The notes under the pieces are model-generated. The model ran no database searches, had not been told where the DNA came from, and saw only the letters and a list, made by a program, of their open reading frames with translations. A program made the position numbers and the translations under genes. Shown piece after piece: positions 16,489 through 23,839 of a stretch of DNA of 64,000 nt; within the stretch, counting starts at the first letter, position 1, and each line of letters begins with the position of its first letter. Source of the stretch: Salinimicrobium sp049680855 (GTDB lineage: Bacteria; Bacteroidota; Bacteroidia; Flavobacteriales; Flavobacteriaceae). The DNA lies in contig NZ_JBMPGS010000002.1 in assembly GCF_049680855.1 (NCBI RefSeq), positions 186,001 to 250,000 on the forward strand, read 5' to 3'.

Positions 16489-17136
16489 CTAAGAAGCTTT
16501 GATTTCATTCATTAGAAAGAAAGCCTGGTTCACATATTCATTCTCCAAAAACAGGCTGAAATAGTTTGTGGTGGAAATGATCTCATACACCGGTATTCCT
16601 TCATAGGCCAGCAGTTTAAAAATGTAAAAATACAAGCCAATCGTCTTTGTATTTCCTTCGGGCAGCGCAATGGTGATGGAGGCGAGATTGTTCTTTTCAT
16701 TCACCTTTATTTCATTCTGGAAATTTTCCTCCACAATTTCCTTTAAAGATGTCGATACCAAAAAATTACTTTCCTGGTAATTGCTGGAATAATTCAGATA
16801 TATTCCCGCCTGGTCTTTTACAGAATCAAGCAGTTTTGCCTTGTTTGCTATGATGGTCTTGGAATTAAGGTAAGTATATTCCGTGATTCCAGAGCGCACC
16901 ACGATGTCACCTAATTTTCGAAAATTATTGTTGGTAAACTTGCTCCTTTTAGGGCTGTATCGTCGCAGCGCCATAATAATGGAACCCTGCTTTACCGGCT
17001 TTCTCATCTCTTTCTCCACCTGGGGTTGAAGATCGGCGGCAAGTGAACTAAAATTAATGATATTCCTGGCAAGTGCATCATCCAGGAAAGGCTGGTGACG
17101 AATGATGTCATGAACACAAGTGCTGATTGTTTTCAT
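16489..17136 (-). CDS. ACT-domain-like protein divergent from aspartate kinase
   Basis: This 215-residue cytoplasmic protein has no signal peptide. The N-terminal half is basic and helical ('IIMALRRYSPKRSKFTNNNF'). The C-terminal half (about 145-213) looks like an ACT fold: a strand 'LASITIALPEG', a helix 'IGLYFYIFKLLAYEGIPVYE', a strand 'ISTTNYFSLFLENEYVN' and a last helix. It is divergent from an aspartate kinase gene, whose own ACT domains have the same pattern. It may sense an amino acid or control lysC, but this is inference; no DNA-binding domain was recognised with confidence. Confidence 0.6.
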   Translation of the reverse strand: MKTISTCVHDIIRHQPFLDDALARNIINFSSLAADLQPQVEKEMRKPVKQGSIIMALRRYSPKRSKFTNNNFRKLGDIVVRSGITEYTYLNSKTIIANKAKLLDSVKDQAGIYLNYSSNYQESNFLVSTSLKEIVEENFQNEIKVNEKNNLASITIALPEGNTKTIGLYFYIFKLLAYEGIPVYEIISTTNYFSLFLENEYVNQAFFLMNEIKAS

Positions 17137-17241
17137 AATGTTAAATATTAAACAATTTGTACAAAGGTATGAAATATAGAATCAATTCTTTAAAAACCAC
17201 AGGTCAAACCTTAATTATGCAATTGAAAAATGACATAAAAG

Positions 17242-18576
17242 ATGAAGGTTTTAAAATTTGGAGGTACTTCTGTAGGCTCTGCTCAAAGTATCCGGAATGT
17301 AAAAGAGATAATCAGCGCACAACCGGGGAGCAAAATTGTGGTGCTTTCTGCCATGTCTGGCGTTACCAATGAGCTGGTGAATTTGGTCGAGTATTTCAGG
17401 CTTGGTAGTGAGAGCTCTAAAAATGAGGTTTTGGAACGTCTTTTTAAAAAACATAGTGATTTAATTGACGAACTGTTCAGCAATTCCGAAGCAAAAAAAG
17501 AAACACTGGGACATATTGAGCAAATGTTCGGAGAGCTAAGAGAGGTTCTCTCCGGAAACTTTTCCCCAGAGCTGGAGCCGGTTGTCCTTACCTATGGGGA
17601 AAGTTTCTTAACCTATATTTTCTCAAAATACCTTGAGGCCGAAGAGCAAAATAACACGCTTTTGGATGCAAAAGAATTTATGCATGTGCAAAGCCTTGAA
17701 AATCCCAATATTGAAACCGTTTCAGCACTTCTCAAGGAAACCCTTGAAAGGGAAATAAGGTCCGAAATTTATATTACTCAGGGTTTTGTTCGCATAGACC
17801 GTTTCAGGAATATCAATACCTTGAAACGTGGCGGAAGTGATTATTCCGCTACTATTATTGCCGCAGCCTGCGGGGCAAAAGAGGTGCAGATTTGGACAGA
17901 TATTGACGGTTTTCATAACAATGATCCTCGGCACGTGGAGAACACAAAAGCCTTGTCCTATCTCACTTTTGAAGAAGCCGCCGAGCTTGCCTATTTTGGT
18001 GCGAAAATCCTGCATCCACAAACAGTGCAGCCGGTGAAGGAAAGAAATATTCCTATCTATTTAAAAAACACATTTACGCCACAAGCTGCCGGGACAAAAA
18101 TTTCTTCGGAAGTTAAAAGCACCGGATTAAAAGCTATTTCTGCAAAAGACGGTATTACGGCGATCAAGATCAAATCTAACCGAATGTTGATGGCGCACGG
18201 TTTTCTTCGGAAAATATTTGATGTTTTCGATAAACATCAAACGGCCATAGATATGATCACCACTTCAGAAATTGCCATTTCCCTTACGATCGATGATATT
18301 AAAAACCTGGATCTTATTTTAAATGAACTCGAAGCTTACGGCGAGATTACGGTAGAGAAGGAGCACAGCATCATTTGTATCGTGGGCGAATCTGTCATTG
18401 AAGATAAAAAGATTTACCGCATATTTGAGCTGCTGAATGATATTCCCGTAAGGATGATTTCTTACGGCGGTAGTAAAAACAATATTTCCCTGCTCGTAGA
18501 CACCAAAAATAAGGTGCAAATTCTTAAAAGCTTAAATGATAAGTTGTTTTCTGGAAATATTCCTGCAGACTCTTAA
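17242..18576 (+). CDS. lysC: Aspartate kinase
   Basis: Aspartate kinase phosphorylates aspartate, the first step towards lysine, threonine, methionine and diaminopimelate. The 444-residue form is monofunctional, without a homoserine dehydrogenase domain. The N-terminal kinase motif 'KFGGTSVGSAQSIRNV' is at residues 4-19. Further motifs are 'GRGSDYSA'-like 'LKRGGSDYSATIIAAACGA' and 'ELAYFGAKILHPQTVQP'. Two ACT domains follow (about 300-440), so feedback by an end product is likely. Start chosen at ATG 17242. A terminator follows. Confidence 0.95.
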   Translation: MKVLKFGGTSVGSAQSIRNVKEIISAQPGSKIVVLSAMSGVTNELVNLVEYFRLGSESSKNEVLERLFKKHSDLIDELFSNSEAKKETLGHIEQMFGELREVLSGNFSPELEPVVLTYGESFLTYIFSKYLEAEEQNNTLLDAKEFMHVQSLENPNIETVSALLKETLEREIRSEIYITQGFVRIDRFRNINTLKRGGSDYSATIIAAACGAKEVQIWTDIDGFHNNDPRHVENTKALSYLTFEEAAELAYFGAKILHPQTVQPVKERNIPIYLKNTFTPQAAGTKISSEVKSTGLKAISAKDGITAIKIKSNRMLMAHGFLRKIFDVFDKHQTAIDMITTSEIAISLTIDDIKNLDLILNELEAYGEITVEKEHSIICIVGESVIEDKKIYRIFELLNDIPVRMISYGGSKNNISLLVDTKNKVQILKSLNDKLFSGNIPADS

Positions 18577-18600
18577 GTCTTACTTTCCTTTGTTTTTTAT

Positions 18601-18639
18601 AAAGCTGCCTTGTTTTTGGTGAATGGGGCGGCTTTTTTA
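18601..18639 (+). terminator. Intrinsic terminator after lysC
   Basis: AAAGCTGCC and GGCGGCTTT pair (one G-T) over a 17-base loop and are followed by TTT. It overlaps the stop codon of the convergent glycosyltransferase gene. Confidence 0.75.
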
Positions 18640-19872
18640 TGCCTTTTGGTTCTTTAATTCAATATACCTGGACATGTAATAACTGCTTTTGTACAAATGG
18701 TGCTGTAACATGGCACCGGTGAAGTTCTTTCTTCTATGGTCTTCAAGATTTGATTTAATCGCATTGATTTTTTTCAGAAAAGCCGCTTCAAATGCCATTT
18801 TTGAAAACCTGCCGTTCATGATCTTAAAGCCATTTTCCTGGGCCTGCTTCCAGGCGTTTTTATCTTCATATAATTCTACCGCGGCGCTTGCAAATGCTTC
18901 GTTATCATCGGCAATCCCTCCATTCCAGGGCAATTCTCCGGGGATTCCTTCGGCTCCAATGTTTGTAGTGACACTTGGTGTTCCGCAGCGCATGGCTTCA
19001 ATGAATTTTCCTTTTAATCCGGCACCAAATTTAATGGGAGCAAGACAAACACGGGCAGCTGTCATGACTTCTTCAGAATTTTTGGCTCTACCTTTCACTA
19101 AAAATCCGCTGGCAGGATTGTGCAGGTTAAATACCTTTTTTGACGGGTAAGCCCCGTATATATGTATTTCTGCCTGAGGAAGTTTTTTCCGGATGTGAGG
19201 CCAGATTTTTTCTTTCAATGTAAGCACCGCATTCCAATTGGGTTCGTGCAGAAAATTGCCAATGCTGATAAAATTTTTTCTTTCAGAAAATCCGGGAAGC
19301 GAAGCTACTTTTTCTTCTGAAATTTCGTTGTACATAAACGGAAGATAGTGCAAAAGCTGATCTGGTAAGTTAAAGACGTCTTTAAGCAATTGCATTTCAG
19401 CTTCAGAAATGATAAGGCTTAAATCACACCTATATATTGCTGCAATTTCCCTTTTGGTGAGATCAGATTCCAGTATAAAATCCTGTTCAGAAATGCCCTT
19501 TTTGAATGCCATTTCTCGCGCTTTCCGAAGAAAATGAAGATCTTCTGTATCTAAAATTCTGAGAGCATTGGGGCAAACCATAGATACACGCCAGCCGAAT
19601 TGTTCTTCCATCATAAAACGGTCAAAAAGCACGATTTCAGGCTGTATTTGAGCTATAAGATCATCAAAAGCAGCATCGTTGACCTTGATTTTTACCGTTT
19701 TAATCCCTTTTTCGGCTAGGTCTGCTGCAAAAGGAGTTAAAGAGGCACCTGTTGCAAAAGTGATCTCAAAATCCCTTTTTTGAAAAAAATCTAATAATTG
19801 CATCATTCTGCTGCCCGCGGCAGATGAGCCTGGTTCTGGCCAAACGTAACCAATGACTAATAATTTCTTCAT
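18637..19872 (-). CDS. Family 4-type glycosyltransferase
   Basis: A 411-residue enzyme of the GT-B fold. The N-terminal half begins 'LLVIGYVWPEPGSSAAGSRM', typical for the acceptor side. The C-terminal half carries the nucleotide-sugar features 'ISIGNFLHEPNWNAVLTLKE', 'EIHIYGAYPSKK', and the Glu-containing 'FGAGLKGKFIEAMRCGTPSV' followed by 'TTNIGAEGI'. No signal peptide is present. Donor and acceptor are unknown; no other sugar-polymer genes are adjacent. It is divergent from a Gre-factor gene. Confidence 0.88.
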   Translation of the reverse strand: MKKLLVIGYVWPEPGSSAAGSRMMQLLDFFQKRDFEITFATGASLTPFAADLAEKGIKTVKIKVNDAAFDDLIAQIQPEIVLFDRFMMEEQFGWRVSMVCPNALRILDTEDLHFLRKAREMAFKKGISEQDFILESDLTKREIAAIYRCDLSLIISEAEMQLLKDVFNLPDQLLHYLPFMYNEISEEKVASLPGFSERKNFISIGNFLHEPNWNAVLTLKEKIWPHIRKKLPQAEIHIYGAYPSKKVFNLHNPASGFLVKGRAKNSEEVMTAARVCLAPIKFGAGLKGKFIEAMRCGTPSVTTNIGAEGIPGELPWNGGIADDNEAFASAAVELYEDKNAWKQAQENGFKIMNGRFSKMAFEAAFLKKINAIKSNLEDHRRKNFTGAMLQHHLYKSSYYMSRYIELKNQKA

Positions 19873-19951
19873 TTATAATAGCTTCAAAAAAGATGATTTT
19901 CGAGGCGAATTTCGGGAAAATATGAGGAAATCTTGTTCCGCACCTATAATA

Positions 19952-19980
19952 TTGCCGATAAATAAAAAATCTGTATCTTG
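19952..19980 (+). promoter_or_regulatory. Promoter of the gre-gluconate operon
   Basis: TTG (19952-19954) is followed after 19 bases by TATCTTG (19974-19980), a near match to the Bacteroidota consensus, 23 bases before the start codon. Confidence 0.5.
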
Positions 19981-20002
19981 ATTAATTGGAATTTAAGGAA
20001 CA

Positions 20003-20503
20003 ATGAGCAGAGGATTTGTAAAAGAAGAAGACCAGGAAGAAGCGCCTTTCATACCACCACGGGCTGCATTGCCGCCGGGAGTAACAAATTATGTGACACC
20101 GCAGGGAATGGAAGATTTGCTGGAGGAAAGAAAAGAACTCGAACGAAAACGTACAGACCTGAAAGCAGAAAGTGATACAGAGCGTCGACGTGCCCTGGCT
20201 GTTATTGACGGGAAATTGAATTTACTGCAGGAAAGAATAAATTCTGCGCGAATTCTAGATCCTTCTGAACAACCTGAGGAGGAAGTTCGATTTGGGGCTA
20301 AAGTGAAGCTGAAATATTTAGAGAAGAACCAGTTGCAGGAATTCAGGATTGTGGGGATTGATGAAGCCAATGTGAAAGAGCAAAAAATTGCTTTTGTGGC
20401 ACCCATTGCACGAGCCGTAACGGGTAGAAAAATAGGAGATGTGGCCGAATTTAAACTGGGGAATGAGTTGCGAACGTTAGAGATCTTTTCGATAAAATAT
20501 TAA
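20003..20503 (+). CDS. GreA/GreB-family transcription elongation factor
   Basis: Gre factors enter the RNA polymerase secondary channel and trigger cleavage of backtracked RNA. The 166 residues show an N-terminal leader ('FIPPRAALPPGVTNYVTPQG'), then a coiled coil rich in Glu/Arg (about 40-90, 'EERKELERKRTDLKAESDTE'), and the FKBP-like C-terminal domain ('VRFGAKVKLKYLEKN', 'APIARAVTGRKIGDVAEF'). The extra N-terminal segment is closer to GreB than GreA. It is only 8 bases before the gluconokinase fusion gene, so both are probably on one transcript. Confidence 0.88.
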   Translation: MSRGFVKEEDQEEAPFIPPRAALPPGVTNYVTPQGMEDLLEERKELERKRTDLKAESDTERRRALAVIDGKLNLLQERINSARILDPSEQPEEEVRFGAKVKLKYLEKNQLQEFRIVGIDEANVKEQKIAFVAPIARAVTGRKIGDVAEFKLGNELRTLEIFSIKY

Positions 20504-20511
20504 GTGAAGAT

Positions 20512-22428
20512 ATGCACGTTTACATTGTTATGGGAGTTTCGGGAGTGGGGAAGACCACTATAGGAAAACTGCTTGCAGAACGCTTTTGTGTGCCATTCTT
20601 TGATGCCGATGATTTCCACCCACTTCGGAATGTGGAAAAAATGAAAAAGGGAATTCCTTTGGAAGACGAAGACCGGAAGATCTGGCTACAAACATTATCT
20701 GAAAAAATTCAGGAATGGAACATGAAAAGAGGGGCCGTACTTGCCTGTTCTGCGCTTAAAGAAAAATACAGGGAACAATTACAGTCCATCCCCAAAAATG
20801 ACATTTCCTGGATCTTTTTACATTCAGAATATGAAATCATCCTGGAGCGTCTTAGCTCTCGAAAAAATCATTATTTTAAACCGGAACTACTGGAATCCCA
20901 GTACACAACGCTTCAAATTCCGCAGTACGGAATCCATGTGAACGTGAACACCTCCATAGAAAATATTGTTAAGCAAATTATGCAGAAACTGGATAAAGAA
21001 AGCCGCAAATCTAAAATTGGACTCATGGGTTTGGGAGTGATGGGAAAGAGTCTGGCCGTAAATTTAGCGTCAAAAGGGGTGACCGTTTCGGTTTATAACC
21101 GGCACGTGGAGAACCTGGAAGTAGATATAGCAAGAAAATTTGCAGAGAAACATCGTGAAAATTACCATTTTTCAGGCTTTGATGATTTGAAGCTGTTTGT
21201 CGAATCACTGGAATCTCCACGCAATATCCTGTTAATGGTGAATGCAGGTAAAGCGGTAGACCTTGTGATAGAAAGTCTTCTGCCCATGTTACAAAAAAAT
21301 GATCTAATTATTGACGGCGGAAATTCCCATTACAAAGACACCGCAAGGCGAGAAAAATTTTTAAAGGAAAAAGGAATTCTTTTTATGGGCACGGGAGTTT
21401 CAGGCGGGGAGGAAGGTGCGCTTAAAGGTCCGTCAATTATGCCCGGTGGTTCTTCCGAAGCATATGAAAGGGTAGGAGATTTTCTCGAAAGGATAGCAGC
21501 TAAAGATAAACAGGGAAACCCCTGTTGTGCCTATGTAGGACCTGATGGCGCAGGCCATTTTGTGAAAATGGTGCACAACGGGATAGAATACGGGGAAATG
21601 CAGCTTATTGCTGAAGTATATCATTTCCTTAGATTTCATGCCCAATCTACTCCTGAAGAAATCGCTACTCTTTTTGAATTATGGAATGCGGAAATGCAGA
21701 GTTATCTTCTGGAAATTTCCATAGATATTCTAAGAACGAAAGAAAACGGAGAATCTTTAATAGATAAAATTCTGGATGCTGCAAAGCAGAAGGGAACCGG
21801 CGGCTGGTCTACTAATGCAGCGCTTGAACTTGGTGTTCCTTTGGATACGATCACCGCTGCTGTTATGGCCAGGAATATTTCAGGTAAAAAAGAGGAGCGA
21901 ATAGCAGCTGAAGAACATTACAACTCCTTAGCATCCAAAAATGACATTTCAGAAGCCTTTTCTGAAGAACTTTTCGAGGCATACAAAGCTGCCAGCATTA
22001 TAAATCATGCCATTGGATTTGATCTTATTAAAGAAGCGGGCAAAGAATATGACTGGAATCTCAATTTATCTGAAATTGCCCGAATCTGGACCAATGGCTG
22101 CATCATTCGTTCGGCGTTTATGGAAGATCTTGTTGAACTTTTAAAAGAAAGTTCAGAAGGAAATGTATTAATGCATCCAAAGATTTCAGAAGTGCTTGAA
22201 GAAGATTGGAAGCCACTTTCCGGAACCGTTGGCCGTGCTCTTGAAAATGGCTATCCTGTTCCTGTTTTATCTTCAGCAGCAAATTATTTTCTTAGCTTTA
22301 CTTCAGGGCAATCTTCAGCAAATATGATACAGGCACAGCGGGATTATTTTGGCGCCCATACTTATGAAAGAACGGATAAGCCTCGAGGAAAATTTTTTCA
22401 CACCCAATGGAAACCAATTAAAGAATGA
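20512..22428 (+). CDS. Fused gluconokinase and 6-phosphogluconate dehydrogenase
   Basis: One 638-residue frame encodes two consecutive enzymes of gluconate use. Residues 1-160 are a GntK-type kinase: P-loop 'MGVSGVGKTTIGKLL' and 'FFDADDFHPLRNVEKMKKG'. Residues about 165-638 are decarboxylating 6-phosphogluconate dehydrogenase (Gnd): NADP-binding 'KIGLMGLGVMGKSLAVNLAS', catalytic region 'GAGHFVKMVHNGIEYGEM' (Lys and His-Asn), 'GTGGWSTNAALELGVPLD' and the C-terminal 'AQRDYFGAHTYER'. The product of the first half is the substrate of the second. It overlaps the gluconate permease gene by 4 bases (ATGA). Confidence 0.95.
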   Translation: MHVYIVMGVSGVGKTTIGKLLAERFCVPFFDADDFHPLRNVEKMKKGIPLEDEDRKIWLQTLSEKIQEWNMKRGAVLACSALKEKYREQLQSIPKNDISWIFLHSEYEIILERLSSRKNHYFKPELLESQYTTLQIPQYGIHVNVNTSIENIVKQIMQKLDKESRKSKIGLMGLGVMGKSLAVNLASKGVTVSVYNRHVENLEVDIARKFAEKHRENYHFSGFDDLKLFVESLESPRNILLMVNAGKAVDLVIESLLPMLQKNDLIIDGGNSHYKDTARREKFLKEKGILFMGTGVSGGEEGALKGPSIMPGGSSEAYERVGDFLERIAAKDKQGNPCCAYVGPDGAGHFVKMVHNGIEYGEMQLIAEVYHFLRFHAQSTPEEIATLFELWNAEMQSYLLEISIDILRTKENGESLIDKILDAAKQKGTGGWSTNAALELGVPLDTITAAVMARNISGKKEERIAAEEHYNSLASKNDISEAFSEELFEAYKAASIINHAIGFDLIKEAGKEYDWNLNLSEIARIWTNGCIIRSAFMEDLVELLKESSEGNVLMHPKISEVLEEDWKPLSGTVGRALENGYPVPVLSSAANYFLSFTSGQSSANMIQAQRDYFGAHTYERTDKPRGKFFHTQWKPIKE

Positions 22429-23771
22429 ATATAACTTTACTATTTGCGGTTTTCGCCGGAATTGCCCTTTTACTTTTTTTAATCCTCCGACTCAAAATTC
22501 AGGCTTTTTTAGCACTTCTCATCGTTTGCATTGTGGTTGGAATTCTTGCCGGAATGCCGGCCACTGAAATTCTGGACACTATGATGGAAGGAATGGGAGG
22601 CACACTGGGTTTCGTTGCGACAGTGGTAGGACTGGGAGCTTTGTTCGGCGGAATTTTAGAACAATCCGGCGGGGCGCAGCGACTCGCTTCTTTTATGCTA
22701 AAGAAAACCGGAGAAAAGAATGCACCCTGGGCAATGATGATCACTGGTTTTGCGGTAGCTATTCCCGTTTTCTTTGATGTAGCTTTTATCATCCTGGTTC
22801 CTGTTACCTACGCCCTTAGCCGAAAAACTGGAAAATCATTATTATTATACGCTATCCCACTATTGGCAGGACTTGCCATTACACATGCTTTTATACCGCC
22901 TACACCAGGACCTATCGCCGTTGCAGATATTTTAGGTGCCGATCTTGGTTGGGTGATCATCTTCGGATTTTTAGCCGGTCTTCCTGCAGCCATCATTGCG
23001 GGACCTGTTTTTGCCAAGTATATTTCCCGTAAAACCCATATTGAACCCCTTGTTTTTGATGAAGATGAAGACCTTCCGGAAAAAATGAGTCCGTCGCCGG
23101 GTTTGATTATCAGTATCATTCTTATACCCATTATATTGATCGTTCTAAATACGGTAATTGGCAGCCCCATGTTTGCAGATGCTAATATTTCTGCAGAAAT
23201 TCTTTATGTTGTGGAACTTATTGGCCATCCATTTACCGCTCTGATCATTGCCAATATTATTGCATGGTATTTTCTTGGAATAAAACGTGGAATGTCTAAA
23301 GATTACTTGCAGAAAGTGGCGACCAAATCATTTCAGGCAGCGGGAATTATTATCCTTCTTACAGGAGCAGGTGGTGCTTTTAAGCAAATTTTGATTAATA
23401 CAGGAGCTGGTGAAATGATTGCTGAAGCATTAAATAGTTCCTTTTTTAATCCGTTGCTGTTTGGCTTTGTGGTAGCCGCTTTGGTAAGGGTGCTGCAAGG
23501 TTCTTCTACTGTCGCAATGATTACGGCCGCCGGAATTACGGCTCCCGTGCTCACCGGGAACTCGTTTTCTATGGCACAAATCTCGTTGATCGTCATCGCA
23601 ATTGCTTCCGGTGCTTCAATTATGTCTCACGTGAATGACAGCGGATTTTGGCTGGTGGGACAGTTTCTAAACCTAACTGAAAAACAAACTTTCAAAACCT
23701 GGACGGTGATGACCACAATTATAGCAGTAGTAGGTCTTTCAGTTTCCCAAATACTCTGGCTTATAGTCTAA
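22425..23771 (+). CDS. gntP: GntP-family gluconate permease
   Basis: A 448-residue inner-membrane symporter with about 12 helices. GntP-family signatures are visible: 'GLGALFGGILEQSGGAQRLA', 'PVFFDVAFIILVPVTYALSR', 'HAFIPPTPGPIAVADILGAD', 'LLTGAGGAFKQILINTGAGE' and 'VAALVRVLQGSSTVAMITAA'. It should take up gluconate with protons for the fused kinase/dehydrogenase encoded upstream. The ATG overlaps the stop of that gene, so translation is probably coupled. Convergent with the usher gene of the fibre locus. Confidence 0.95.
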   Translation: MNITLLFAVFAGIALLLFLILRLKIQAFLALLIVCIVVGILAGMPATEILDTMMEGMGGTLGFVATVVGLGALFGGILEQSGGAQRLASFMLKKTGEKNAPWAMMITGFAVAIPVFFDVAFIILVPVTYALSRKTGKSLLLYAIPLLAGLAITHAFIPPTPGPIAVADILGADLGWVIIFGFLAGLPAAIIAGPVFAKYISRKTHIEPLVFDEDEDLPEKMSPSPGLIISIILIPIILIVLNTVIGSPMFADANISAEILYVVELIGHPFTALIIANIIAWYFLGIKRGMSKDYLQKVATKSFQAAGIIILLTGAGGAFKQILINTGAGEMIAEALNSSFFNPLLFGFVVAALVRVLQGSSTVAMITAAGITAPVLTGNSFSMAQISLIVIAIASGASIMSHVNDSGFWLVGQFLNLTEKQTFKTWTVMTTIIAVVGLSVSQILWLIV

Positions 23772-23819
23772 GTAATCATTTCCTCCAGTGGAATTTGCAG
23801 TCTTTTCAGAAATGAAGCT

Positions 23820-23834
23820 AAAAATGTCATTTTT
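23820..23834. repeat. Short AAAAATGTCATTTTT palindrome
   Basis: A 15-base imperfect palindrome between the convergent gntP and usher genes. The same or a related word occurs at 61210-61224 and 63897-63911. It may be a weak bidirectional terminator. Confidence 0.4.
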
Positions 23835-23839
23835 GGATC

